Positions 41,440 through 50,085 of a DNA stretch of 64,000 bases are shown piece after piece. Under the pieces are notes generated by a model. The model was not told the origin of the DNA, searched no databases, and saw only the letters and a list, made by a program, of their open reading frames with translations. The translations under genes and the position numbers were made by a program. Positions within the stretch are counted from its first letter, which is position 1; the number at the start of each line of letters is the position of its first letter. This stretch comes from Fibrobacter sp. UWB4. GTDB taxonomy: Bacteria > Fibrobacterota > Fibrobacteria > Fibrobacterales > Fibrobacteraceae. The DNA lies in contig NZ_MWQI01000009.1 of NCBI RefSeq assembly GCF_002210345.1, positions 1 to 64,000 on the forward strand, written 5' to 3'.

Positions 41440-43560
41440 ATGAATGAGAAAATGACTCAGAATATGTCGAATGCGTCTGCTGATGGCGAAATCGATATTC
41501 TTGAGATAATTGTGTATTTGAAAAGCAAGTGGAAATTCTTGCTCGTTTTCTTGTTCTTTGGCGTTGTTTTTGGCTGCCTTGCCGCAATGTGGATTCGCCC
41601 GTCCTTTAAGAGCGACATTCTTCTCCAGGTAAATGTTAAGGGAAATAAGCAGGGCCTTGCTCTTGGCGAAATGGGTGCGTTGTTTGATGTCTCGACGCCT
41701 TCCGCTGCCGAAATGGAACTCATCAAGAGCCGTGTCATTCTGGATCAGGTCGTCCAGGACGAGAGACTGTGCTATTCTGCTGTTCCGCTCAATAAGCTTG
41801 ATCGTCTTATGCATCGCGAAGGCCGCATGGATCTTGAACTTCTGGTTATTCCGCGCGCGTTCGAAGAAGCGAAGGGTGAACTTGTGGCCCGCGTCACAGC
41901 CGACTCCAGTGCATACGAAGTAATCGGACTAGAGGGCGAGGTCGTACTGTCCGGCAAGGTCGGTGAAACTTACCGTAAGCCTTTTGCTGGTGATACTTTA
42001 GCCATTTGTGTCAAGAACCTGACCGCAACCGTTGGTCAGACTTTCTTGCTCACTGCCGTGCATCCGCAGGTTGCTGCTGGGAATCTCCTCAAGGGTCTTA
42101 GCATTTCGGAAGAAGGTAAGAGTTCTGGCATTATCAGAGTGTCTCTTGAAAACCGTTACGCGGATCGAGTTGCTGCTATTTTGAACACTGTCGCTAATAC
42201 ATATCTGAAACAGAATATCGAAATGCGCAGTGCCGAAGCCAAGAAAACTTTGATGTTCCTTGAAGAGCAGTTGCCGGGCGTTAAGGCCAAGCTCGATTCT
42301 GCTGAACAGAAGTTGACCTCGTTCCGCAATGCAAAGGGAACTATTGACCTTTCGGGCGAAACTCGTTTGCACCTTGAAAAGGACGTGACTCTCCAGCAGC
42401 GCATCATCGAGCTGGAACAGAAAAAGCAAGAAGTCCTTCGCCTGTTCCGTGCGGAACACCCGACGGTCCGTACGATTGAAGAACAGCAGGCCAGACTGCG
42501 TCGCGAACTTGCCAGACAGCAGCGTTCCGCATCTAGCTTGCCGGTCTTGCAGCAGGAAGTGCTTTCGTTGCAGGAAGAAGTTGAAGTCAACAACAAGCTT
42601 TACACGAACTTGCTGAACAATATCCAGCAGTTGCGAGTTGTCCAGGCCGGTGAAGTTGGCAATGTCCGCATTGTGGACCAGGCTTATGAACCGCTTAAGC
42701 CGAATAAGCCCAACAGGAAGCTTATCTTCCTTGGGGTTATGGGTGCATTTCTGCTTCTGGGCTGCTTTATTGTCTATATCCGTCGCTTGCTCTCGAACGG
42801 TGTTTGCAGCAGCAGCGAAGTGGAGCAGGCTACAGGCGTGGGCGTTTACGGCAAGCTTCCTATGCTTGACGGTAAGACGTTGAACGATGTATATAAGCCT
42901 TGCGTTGCCACTAACCCGGACGATCCGTTTGCAGAAGGCATCCGCGCTCTTCGTACGGCTCTTGAATTTTCTGTCTTCTCGGATGGCAAGAAGGTGTTGA
43001 TGGTGTCTGGCCTTGTGCAGGGAGTCGGTAAGTCCTTTGTCTCTACAAACCTTGCTGCGTCCTTTGCCATGTCGGGCAAGAAAGTTTTGCTGGTCGATAT
43101 GGACCTTCGTCGTGGTCACCTGTTCAAGCATAGCCAGAAGGGCTTGTGCGAAATGCTTGAAGAAGAAAACTATGGCGACGACTATGTTGTCAAGGTGATG
43201 GACAATTTCCATGTCCTAGGTGCAGGCGCCCGTGTCGTGAATCCGGGTGGACTTTTGACCAGTTCTAGATTTAGCGCTTTCCTTGATGCATTCAGGGATA
43301 AGTATGACTTGATTGTTCTGGATACTCCTCCGGTATTCCAGTGCAGTGACGCATTGCTTGTCGAAAAGCATGCGGACTATCTGTTGTGTGTTTTGAAGCA
43401 TGCAGCTCATACCATTGAAAGCATCCAAGATGCCTTGAATACTTTTGACCGCAGTACGGAAACACCGTTGCAGAAGGCTTTCGTCTTCAACAAGTGCGAG
43501 CGTCATGCGGGGTCCGGCTATGGTAGCTACGGCTACTATGGCTATCACAAGAAATATTAA
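41440..43560 (+). CDS. Wzc-like polysaccharide co-polymerase/tyrosine autokinase
   Basis: 706 aa. Wzz-type N-terminal domain with a membrane helix at about 33-54, a long coiled coil in the periplasm (about 250-410), a second helix at about 425-447, then a cytoplasmic BY-kinase: Walker A GVGKSF (near 527), Walker A' VLLVDMDLRRG, Walker B LIVLDTPP. The C-terminus is a Tyr cluster (GSGYGSYGYYGYHKKY), the usual autophosphorylation tail. It would control length and export of a capsule or exopolysaccharide. No Wza or Wzy gene is in the window. ATG 41440 has TTGGAG upstream; the open frame begins at 41338. Confidence 0.92.
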   Translation: MNEKMTQNMSNASADGEIDILEIIVYLKSKWKFLLVFLFFGVVFGCLAAMWIRPSFKSDILLQVNVKGNKQGLALGEMGALFDVSTPSAAEMELIKSRVILDQVVQDERLCYSAVPLNKLDRLMHREGRMDLELLVIPRAFEEAKGELVARVTADSSAYEVIGLEGEVVLSGKVGETYRKPFAGDTLAICVKNLTATVGQTFLLTAVHPQVAAGNLLKGLSISEEGKSSGIIRVSLENRYADRVAAILNTVANTYLKQNIEMRSAEAKKTLMFLEEQLPGVKAKLDSAEQKLTSFRNAKGTIDLSGETRLHLEKDVTLQQRIIELEQKKQEVLRLFRAEHPTVRTIEEQQARLRRELARQQRSASSLPVLQQEVLSLQEEVEVNNKLYTNLLNNIQQLRVVQAGEVGNVRIVDQAYEPLKPNKPNRKLIFLGVMGAFLLLGCFIVYIRRLLSNGVCSSSEVEQATGVGVYGKLPMLDGKTLNDVYKPCVATNPDDPFAEGIRALRTALEFSVFSDGKKVLMVSGLVQGVGKSFVSTNLAASFAMSGKKVLLVDMDLRRGHLFKHSQKGLCEMLEEENYGDDYVVKVMDNFHVLGAGARVVNPGGLLTSSRFSAFLDAFRDKYDLIVLDTPPVFQCSDALLVEKHADYLLCVLKHAAHTIESIQDALNTFDRSTETPLQKAFVFNKCERHAGSGYGSYGYYGYHKKY

Positions 43561-43579
43561 CCAATAACAAGGAGAATAG

Positions 43580-45682
43580 ATGAAAAAAATAGTCGCAATG
43601 TCTCTCTTGGCCGGTAGCTTCGCGTTCGCGCAGTCCGGTCTGATGGGCGGAGCCGATGGTCTCAACCAGAAAACAGCCCAAACCCTCGGTCAGGGTGGCT
43701 TTGCTGCCGGTTTCGGTGGCCAGGCTTCTTATGACTCTTGGTCCCTCACTCGCGGTGGCCATTTCAGCAAGGCTGGCAACAAGGACAGCTTCCATGACAA
43801 CGTTGGTAGCTTGACTGCAAATATCAACTTTGCAGCTGGCGTGACGGACTTCATGGATATCGGTCTTGCCCTCCCGCTTTACTACGACCATGCTAACGCA
43901 CACAAGGTCGGTGAAGGCGACATGTGGAAGGCTAGCCGTGGTGACCTCGAACTCTGGGCAAAGGCAAAGCTTCCGCTCGATGAAGCAACTGATGGCATCT
44001 TCAATGCTGCTATCGCTGCTCAGTTCTACTTCCCGACTGGCGACAAGTCCGTTGGCGTACGTCCGCGTCACGCTTGGTACTTGAACGCTAAGGGCGAACA
44101 GACTCACCCGTACACCCTCAATGGCATGGCTTTTGGTGGTGAATTGATCCTCACTCTCGACCTCCAGAAGGTTGGCGCTCCGCTCCGCTTCAACGGTAAC
44201 GTCGGTTTCGTCGGTACTGTTGGCCGTGGTTCCAACACGTTGGTCTACGGTGGTGGCATCAACGTCCTCCCGACTGACTGGATGGACTTCTTCGTTGAAG
44301 CTAACGGTGAATTCCGTGTAGAAAAGGGTGAATATCCGCGTGATCCGGGTTATGATCCGTTCACTCTTACTCCGGGCTTCCGTTTCCACCTCCCGGCAAA
44401 CATCGACATCGCCCTCGGTCTCGATGTGGGTATCCGTGCTCTCTCCAACTTCACTTGGAAGTACAAGGACGAAATGCACGCTGCTGAATCTTACCAGCTC
44501 CACTACGGTGACAAGCATGGTAACAAGATCGTTTACGGCTACACCCCGACTCCGCGTTATGCTGGTACCGCCGCTCTTACCTGGCGCTTCGGTAACGTCC
44601 GTGGTGCTGACGAAGATAACGATGGCGTAGCAAACAATGTTGACCAGTGCGCCGCTACTCCGGCAGGTGCTGTTGTTGACGCTAACGGCTGCCCGATTGA
44701 CGGCGACAATGACGGTGTCTTCGACGGTCTCGACCAGTGCGCTGAAACTCCGGCTGGTGCTGTTGTTGACGCTGCTGGCTGCCCGGTTGACTCCGACAAT
44801 GACGGTGTTGCTGATGGTATCGACCAGTGCGCTGAAACTCCGGCTGGCGTAGTTGTTGACGCTGCTGGCTGCCCGGTTGACTCTGATAAGGATGGCGTTG
44901 CTGATTACCTCGACAAGTGCCCGAACACTGCTGCTGGTGCTACTATCGATGCTAACGGCTGCCCGATCGATTCTGACAAGGACGGCGTTGCTGACTACCT
45001 CGATCAGTGCCCGAATACTCCGGCTGGTGTTGCTGTTGACGCTAAGGGTTGCCCGGTTGACGCTGATAACGACGGCGTTGCTGACTACCTCGACAAGTGC
45101 CCGAACACTGCTGCTGGTCTCCCGGTTAACGCTGATGGCTGCAGCCCGGACGGCGATAGCGACGGCATCGTTGATGCTCTCGACAAGTGCCCGAATACTC
45201 CGGCTGGCGTCTCTGTTGACGAAGTTGGTTGCCCGGTTGACTCCGACAAGGATGGCGTTGCCGATCACCTCGACAAGTGCCCGAACACCCTCGTTGGCGT
45301 TGCAGTTGACAAGAACGGCTGCCCGAACAAGAACCAGGACCTCGACAAGCTCAAGAAGGGTATCCAGTTCAAGACCGGTTCTGCTAAGCTCACCGCAAGC
45401 AGCAACAAGACCTTGAACAATATCGCTAAGTTGCTCAAGAAGCTCCCGGCTGTCAACCTCGAAATCCAGGGCCACACGGATGACACTGGTAAGGAAGAAA
45501 AGAACAAGAAGATCTCCGAACAGCGTGCACAGGCTGTTGTCAAGTACCTCGTCAAGAAGGGCATTGACAGCGAACGTCTCCGCGCAGTCGGTTACGGTTC
45601 TGACAAGCCGATCGCAGATAACAAGACTAAGAAGGGCCGCAAGCTCAACCGCCGTGTTGAACTCGTTCCGTTCGAAAAGTAA
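43580..45682 (+). CDS. OmpA-family outer-membrane protein with thrombospondin type 3 repeats
   Basis: 700 aa: signal peptide (1-18, GSFAFA), an N-terminal beta-barrel (about 20-340) with Gly/aromatic strands, eight 30-residue TSP3-like Ca-binding repeats (about 344-583, D-x-D-x-DG-x-x-D...C...GC type), then an OmpA C-terminal domain (about 587-700) with IQGHTDDTGKEEKNKKISEQ and LRAVGYGSDKPIADN, which binds peptidoglycan. It anchors the outer membrane to the wall through a Ca-stiffened linker. It lies 19 bp after the Wzc-like gene with its own AAGGAG and probably shares its transcript. Codon use is strongly biased (GCT, GGT, CTC, AAG), as for a highly expressed protein. Confidence 0.92.
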   Translation: MKKIVAMSLLAGSFAFAQSGLMGGADGLNQKTAQTLGQGGFAAGFGGQASYDSWSLTRGGHFSKAGNKDSFHDNVGSLTANINFAAGVTDFMDIGLALPLYYDHANAHKVGEGDMWKASRGDLELWAKAKLPLDEATDGIFNAAIAAQFYFPTGDKSVGVRPRHAWYLNAKGEQTHPYTLNGMAFGGELILTLDLQKVGAPLRFNGNVGFVGTVGRGSNTLVYGGGINVLPTDWMDFFVEANGEFRVEKGEYPRDPGYDPFTLTPGFRFHLPANIDIALGLDVGIRALSNFTWKYKDEMHAAESYQLHYGDKHGNKIVYGYTPTPRYAGTAALTWRFGNVRGADEDNDGVANNVDQCAATPAGAVVDANGCPIDGDNDGVFDGLDQCAETPAGAVVDAAGCPVDSDNDGVADGIDQCAETPAGVVVDAAGCPVDSDKDGVADYLDKCPNTAAGATIDANGCPIDSDKDGVADYLDQCPNTPAGVAVDAKGCPVDADNDGVADYLDKCPNTAAGLPVNADGCSPDGDSDGIVDALDKCPNTPAGVSVDEVGCPVDSDKDGVADHLDKCPNTLVGVAVDKNGCPNKNQDLDKLKKGIQFKTGSAKLTASSNKTLNNIAKLLKKLPAVNLEIQGHTDDTGKEEKNKKISEQRAQAVVKYLVKKGIDSERLRAVGYGSDKPIADNKTKKGRKLNRRVELVPFEK
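44609..45328 (+). repeat. Eight tandem 90-bp units encoding TSP3 repeats
   Basis: Each unit encodes 30 residues, of the form D-x-D-x-D-G-V-x-D-x-x-D-x-C ... D-x-x-G-C-P. The eight units keep exactly 90 bp spacing, so recombination could change copy number without frameshift. Units 4 and 5 are the most alike. Confidence 0.9.
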
Positions 45683-45710
45683 TCTTCGATCTTAACTGAG
45701 AACTAAAAAG

Positions 45711-45735
45711 GGGCGTCCGCAAGGACGCCCTTTTT
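45711..45735 (+). terminator. Terminator of the wzc-ompA unit
   Basis: GGGCGTCC / GGACGCCC around GCAA, then TTTTT; five A precede it, so it may also work on the minus strand. Confidence 0.9.
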
Positions 45736-45836
45736 GTATGTGAAGAAAGTCTGTATTTGGAGAATGCTGCAGGCCGTTATGAACGAGCTGCGCAATTCCA
45801 AGTGTTGCTCAATAACATAAATTGAACAACGAAAAA

Positions 45837-45862
45837 GCGCACGGTTACTCCGTGCGCCTTTT
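45837..45862 (-). terminator. Bidirectional terminator, probably of gtrA
   Basis: GCGCACGG / CCGTGCGC around TTACT, with A5 on the left and C then T5 on the right. On the minus strand it lies about 120 bp downstream of gtrA. Confidence 0.75.
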
Positions 45863-45910
45863 TAATAACCAATGACTAGTAGTTAAACTTTAAATTCTGT
45901 TAACCAGAAA

Positions 45911-45971
45911 TAACTGGATCCTTCGACTCCCCCTATCGCCTACGGCTCCAGGGGCCGCTCAGGATGACAAT
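45911..45971. repeat. Dispersed repeat, right half
   Basis: ACTGGATCCTTCGACTCC ... CGCTCAGGATGACA, with an insert of CTATCGCCTACGGCTCCAGG in the middle. Confidence 0.65.
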
Positions 45972-45977
45972 TCCGAA

Positions 45978-46394
45978 TTAACTCTTAAACACCCATTTCT
46001 TATAGAGCGTAAAGCTTACGAGGACGTAAACGACGTTTGCGATGATGTTCGCGAAGTAGGTCGGCTTCATGAATCTGGAGATGAAGGCGGTAAAGTCTGC
46101 GCACCAGGAAGCGTTCGTGAGCACGTGGGCGGAACCTTCCAGAACAAGTAGGTTTATGCCGTAAGAGCAGAGGAAAACGATGATAAAACGTACGACTTCC
46201 GTGCGCTTCTTGTTGGTGCTCTTGAAGTTCCAAATGCGGTTCATGATGTAGCTGTTGAGGCCGCCGGCAACGAAACCAAGAAAGTTCGAAAGTTCCAGAT
46301 TCCAGTCCAGGACCTGGTGCAATATCCAGACGGCGGCAAGGGTGATCAAGGTGTTCATTACACCGATGGCGTTGTATTTGATAAAATGTTTCAC
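45978..46394 (-). CDS. GtrA-family membrane protein
   Basis: 138 aa with four membrane helices and the GtrA pattern: YNAIGVMNTLITLAAVWIL at the start, LSNFLGFVAGGLNSYIMNRIWNF in the middle, FANIIANVVYVLVSFTLYKKWVF at the end. GtrA proteins help move or supply lipid-linked sugars for surface polysaccharide decoration. Starts with GTG; TATTTTTA lies 5 nt upstream, so the mRNA may be leaderless. Divergent from the CoA transferase gene with only 29 bp between. Confidence 0.85.
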   Translation of the reverse strand: MKHFIKYNAIGVMNTLITLAAVWILHQVLDWNLELSNFLGFVAGGLNSYIMNRIWNFKSTNKKRTEVVRFIIVFLCSYGINLLVLEGSAHVLTNASWCADFTAFISRFMKPTYFANIIANVVYVLVSFTLYKKWVFKS

Positions 46395-46399
46395 GGCGG

Positions 46400-46416
46400 T
46401 AAAAATACTATTTTTG
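46400..46416. promoter_or_regulatory. Back-to-back promoter boxes for gtrA (-) and CoA transferase (+)
   Basis: TATTTTTA on the minus strand (46400-46407) and TATTTTTG on the plus strand (46409-46416) are one base apart. Each lies 5-7 nt from its start codon, so the two transcription units cannot both be engaged at once. Confidence 0.45.
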
Positions 46417-46423
46417 CTACGAT

Positions 46424-47911
46424 ATGACCTGGATTACAACTAAGAAATGCAGTGCTGCCAGCGCTGCAGATATGATTCGTAATGGCGATGTTCTCGGGGT
46501 TTCCGGATTTACTTTGGCAGGATACCCCAAAGCGGTTCCCTTGGCGATTGCAGCACGTGCTGAAAAATTGCACGAAGCGGGTCAGGAATTTAAGGTAACG
46601 TTGTTCGCAGGCGCCTCGACAGGCGACAGTTGCGATGGCGCTCTTGCCCGCGCGAAGGCTCTGAAACTTCGCATGCCATACCAGTCCAATCCGAGTTTGC
46701 GCAAGGCGATTAACGATGGAAGCATCCGCTACATTGACGCGCATTTGGGTAAGATGGGTTATCTTGTGCGTACTGGGGCTGTCCCTGCGCCGACGGTTGC
46801 GATTATTGAAGTTTCTGCGATTTTGCCGGATGGACGCGTTTGCCTTTCGACTTCGGGCGGTAACTCCGTCTGCTACCTAGAAATGGCACCGAAGATTATC
46901 CTTGAATTGAACACTCGTCTGGGCGATAGCTGTATCGGCATGCACGATAACGCCCTTCCGGAACTTCCGCCGCATGCAAGACCGCTTGCAATATACAGCG
47001 CCGGAGACCGCGTGGGTGGTGAATTTGTACAGATTGACCCGAACAAGGTCATTGCGATTGTCGAGAACGAAGCGTATGATGAAGTGACTCCGTTTGTGGA
47101 ACCTGATGAAGTTTCTAAGAACATCGGCGAACGCATCTTGGACTTTATCCGGTTCGAAGAATCGCACGGCAGACTTCCGAAGGGGCTTGCTTACCAGAGT
47201 GGCGTGGGCAAGGTCGCAAATGCGGTGCTTTGCGCGATGGCGGACGATGACCGCCTTGGGCAAATTGACTTGTTTACTGAAGTGATTCAGGAAGCGGTGC
47301 TCCCGCTTTTGAAAAAAGGCAAGCTTGGCATCGCGTCTGGAACGGCACTTACGCTTTCGCAGGCGGCGCAGAAAGAATTTGTTGAAAATAGCGCCGAATG
47401 GAAAAAGCATTTCATTATCCGCCAGCAGGAAGTGAGCAACAGCCCGGATGTAATTCGCCGCCTGGGCGTGATTTCCATGAATACGGCTCTGGAAGCGGAT
47501 ATCTTTGGCAATGTGAACAGTTCGCTTGTGTGCGGTTCGGCGATGATGAACGGCATCGGCGGCTCGGCTGACTTTGCTCGCCATTGCGCTCTCGGATTTT
47601 TCCTCACGCCGTCTGTGGCGAAGGGCGGTGCGATTTCGAGCATTGTGCCTTACGTGAGCCATGTGGACCATACCGATCACGATACGCAGATCTTTGTGAC
47701 GGAGCAAGGCCTTGCGGATCTTCGCGGCTTGCCGGTCGAAGAACGCGCCCGTCTGATTATCAAGAACTGTGCCCACCCGGACTACCGCGATGCGCTCACG
47801 GATGTTCTGGAGTACGGTCTCAAGCATGCGAAAGGCGTCCACTTGCCGCTTGCACTTTCCCGCGCTTTCGAGATGCATACCCGCTTCCTCGAAACAGGCA
47901 AGATGCTGTAA
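46424..47911 (+). CDS. Acetyl-CoA hydrolase/transferase family protein (probable succinyl-CoA:acetate CoA-transferase)
   Basis: 495 aa, class I CoA transferase. GVSGFTLAGYPKAVP is the N-terminal start; GVGKVANAVLCAM is the CoA loop (near residue 265); the catalytic Glu sits in DLFTEVIQEAVL (near 285); and GIGGSADFARHC and VTEQGLADLRGL are typical of the SCACT/Cat1/AarC group. In a succinate- and acetate-producing fermenter it would interconvert succinyl-CoA and acetyl-CoA (or propionyl-CoA). No Shine-Dalgarno; TATTTTTG ends 7 nt before the ATG, so it is probably leaderless. Confidence 0.88.
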   Translation: MTWITTKKCSAASAADMIRNGDVLGVSGFTLAGYPKAVPLAIAARAEKLHEAGQEFKVTLFAGASTGDSCDGALARAKALKLRMPYQSNPSLRKAINDGSIRYIDAHLGKMGYLVRTGAVPAPTVAIIEVSAILPDGRVCLSTSGGNSVCYLEMAPKIILELNTRLGDSCIGMHDNALPELPPHARPLAIYSAGDRVGGEFVQIDPNKVIAIVENEAYDEVTPFVEPDEVSKNIGERILDFIRFEESHGRLPKGLAYQSGVGKVANAVLCAMADDDRLGQIDLFTEVIQEAVLPLLKKGKLGIASGTALTLSQAAQKEFVENSAEWKKHFIIRQQEVSNSPDVIRRLGVISMNTALEADIFGNVNSSLVCGSAMMNGIGGSADFARHCALGFFLTPSVAKGGAISSIVPYVSHVDHTDHDTQIFVTEQGLADLRGLPVEERARLIIKNCAHPDYRDALTDVLEYGLKHAKGVHLPLALSRAFEMHTRFLETGKML

Positions 47912-47973
47912 CCCTTACCATCTATATTTTTGGTCCTTTTAAGCCCTTGTTTGCGATAATTTATTCCTGTTAG

Positions 47974-47996
47974 CTATTGCGCAAATTGTGCAATAG
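47974..47996. promoter_or_regulatory. 23-bp palindrome, candidate operator
   Basis: CTATTGCGCAA and TTGTGCAATAG are inverted halves around a single central A with one mismatch. It ends 3 bp before the TATTTTTG box at 48000, a position where a repressor would block the promoter of the lipoprotein gene at 48056. No T-run follows, so it is not a terminator. Confidence 0.5.
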
Positions 47997-47999
47997 TTA

Positions 48000-48007
48000 T
48001 ATTTTTG
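48000..48007 (+). promoter_or_regulatory. TAnnTTTG promoter box of the phosphatase-lipoprotein operon
   Basis: TATTTTTG, 48 nt before the ATG at 48056. Confidence 0.4.
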
Positions 48008-48055
48008 ATACGGGGTGTTTTTGAAAAAAAAACTTGATGGTAAGGGGCAACTTCT

Positions 48056-50065
48056 ATGGGGATTTTTTCTCAAAAGAGTTCTAAGGGTTGGAATTTTGGG
48101 TTCAAGGTTTCTTGTTCCGCGTTACTTGCTGCACTCCTTTTCGCTTGCGGTGACGATCCCGTCAGCGGACAGAAAGATGATTTGAAGGATGATTCCAGCT
48201 CGTCTGGCAAGATCGATAGCTTGCAATCTTCATCAAGTTCGAAGACTCCCAGTAGATCCTCGTCGAGTAGCTCTAAAGGCAAGGTCTCGTCTTCCAGTAG
48301 CCTGAAGGAGGTTGATCCCCTTGACGGTCAAGATATCGTTTATGTGCTTGTCAATGGATCCGTGTCGGGTTCTATTGCCCTGGATGGGTTTGCAAGTACT
48401 GCTAAAGTCAAAATGGTGCAGCTGGATACGGCAAATTCGTACAAGGAAACGAAAAACGTATTTTCGGGCAAAGTCGGCAAGGGTGGAACGTACGGTATAG
48501 ACAAAATAGACCTGCCGCAGCCTTATGTGATCTTTTCTGTAGATGGTAAAGTCGATAACATTGTAGACGGTAAGTCTGCTTCAATTACGCTTTCGGCTTT
48601 GAGTGATGCGACTTCGGGCGAAGTGTTCAATTTGAACTTGCTTACGACGCTTGAGTCGGAACGTACTCTTGGCCTTTTGAGTGGGCGGCAGAAAGTCTCG
48701 TTTGAAGATGCGAAGAAAAAGGCTTCGGAAGATGTATGGGGCGTGTTCCATTTGGCCGCTGCTGACTTTGATGCAAGCGAACTGATACATGTTTCTGACC
48801 TCAGCGAGTCTGGTGCTGCGCTCTTGGCGTCAACGCTCCTGTTGCAGGCGGGGGCAAACGGCGATTTTGCGAAGTCCTTCAAGGCGGTTGCAGCTGATGT
48901 CCGCAAGGATGGAGTGTGGGACGACTCTGATGCAAAAATCGCAATTGCTGATTGGGCTTTGTCGAACGACCTGGAAGATGGCTACGCATCGGTCCGTAAG
49001 GCTCTTGAAAAGAAATGGAGCAAGGCTGCTGAATTTGAAAAGTTCGTCAGGAACTTTTATTTGACGGAATTGGAATTCCCGAAGTGCGATGCGGAATCCG
49101 CTGGTGAAATTTTCTTCGTGAAAAATAAGGCGAGTAAATTTTATGCAGCGAATTATGGCGATGTTTCAAAGTCTAGGGAAAGATTTGTCTGTGATGAAAA
49201 GTCCGGCTGGACGTCTATTCCGGATAGCTTGAAGGACTTCATGGGCGAAACTACTCCAGCAAAAGATGGCGAAGTTCGCCGTGGTACTTTCTCTGGAGAG
49301 TTCTTTACGTATGACGGAAGCTCAAAACAGTGGCGCAAGGCGACTGCTGTTGAAAAAGACCGTTATTTTGTCCTGAACTCCGATGCAAAGGAATTTGTGG
49401 ATATTCAGGATGTCTACGAAAGCATCAAGGATGACGAGCGCGTTATCTTTGTGCTACGCCATGCAGAACGCGGTGACGATACAAGCAAGGGCGGGACGCT
49501 CACGGACAACGGTAAAAAGCAGTCCGAAGAAGTTGGCGCTCGACTCACGAAGTTCAAGGAAGACTTTGTCCTTGGTGCTTCTGAATTCTTGCGCGCGCAC
49601 CAGACTGTGGAATCGATTGCGAAAGGCCGCGGACAGTCTTATGACAAGCGCGATACGATCCCGCAGCTGAATGATGACTGGTATGCCAAGAATAACGAGG
49701 CGGTCGAAAAGGCGAAAAATGAATGCGGTGGCGGTTGGGAAGTGACTTCCAAGTATGCTTACACGGGGGCTTATTCGACGGGTGCCGATGCCGCATACTA
49801 TAATCTTGCGGAACGCTCGGTGGAACTCATCGAAGATGTTCTTGTCAAAAAGTATCCGACAGAAAAGTTCGTCCTTTTGAGTTCTCATGACAAGCTTATG
49901 GTACCCCTTGTCGCTTACTGCTCGAATTTGCAGGTGGAACTCAAGAAGTACGAGAATAACGGCAAGTGGATCAACTACCTGGCTGGTGTCGCGATCATCA
50001 TCGACAAGGACGGAAACCGCCGTTATGTCGCTATTCGCGGTCTCAAGTCTGGGTACGCGAACTAG
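48056..50065 (+). CDS. Lipoprotein: shared QKGPF-type N-terminal module + histidine-phosphatase domain (1)
   Basis: 669 aa. Signal peptide with lipobox LLFACGDD (lipid Cys near 32), a Ser-rich stalk (about 40-85, SSSSKTPSRSSSSSSKGK), then the module shared with five other genes here, although its opening lacks the QKGPF motif (DGFASTAKVKMVQLDTANSY ... FNLNLLTTLESERTLGLL). A linker follows (EFPKCDAESAGEIFFVKN ... FVCDEKSGW). From about 455 comes a branch-1 histidine phosphatase: VIFVLRHAERGDD (phospho-His near 468), GTLTDNGKKQSEEVGARL, RAHQTVESIA, and VLLSSHDKLMVPL (second His). The phosphatase is outside the cytoplasm. Substrate unknown. Twenty bp upstream of its sister gene. Confidence 0.82.
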   Translation: MGIFSQKSSKGWNFGFKVSCSALLAALLFACGDDPVSGQKDDLKDDSSSSGKIDSLQSSSSSKTPSRSSSSSSKGKVSSSSSLKEVDPLDGQDIVYVLVNGSVSGSIALDGFASTAKVKMVQLDTANSYKETKNVFSGKVGKGGTYGIDKIDLPQPYVIFSVDGKVDNIVDGKSASITLSALSDATSGEVFNLNLLTTLESERTLGLLSGRQKVSFEDAKKKASEDVWGVFHLAAADFDASELIHVSDLSESGAALLASTLLLQAGANGDFAKSFKAVAADVRKDGVWDDSDAKIAIADWALSNDLEDGYASVRKALEKKWSKAAEFEKFVRNFYLTELEFPKCDAESAGEIFFVKNKASKFYAANYGDVSKSRERFVCDEKSGWTSIPDSLKDFMGETTPAKDGEVRRGTFSGEFFTYDGSSKQWRKATAVEKDRYFVLNSDAKEFVDIQDVYESIKDDERVIFVLRHAERGDDTSKGGTLTDNGKKQSEEVGARLTKFKEDFVLGASEFLRAHQTVESIAKGRGQSYDKRDTIPQLNDDWYAKNNEAVEKAKNECGGGWEVTSKYAYTGAYSTGADAAYYNLAERSVELIEDVLVKKYPTEKFVLLSSHDKLMVPLVAYCSNLQVELKKYENNGKWINYLAGVAIIIDKDGNRRYVAIRGLKSGYAN

Positions 50066-50085
50066 AAATTACTAATATTCAATTT

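Noticed and set aside
43487-45475. 662-aa open frame on the minus strand opposite the OmpA/TSP3 gene
   Set aside because: It is the shadow of the strongly codon-biased, repetitive OmpA gene; its product is a low-complexity Val/Ala/Asn repeat with no start signals and no known domain.
45736-45836. Segment between two terminators after ompA as a possible small RNA
   Set aside because: The second hairpin works on the minus strand as the gtrA terminator, and I see no promoter box in the segment.
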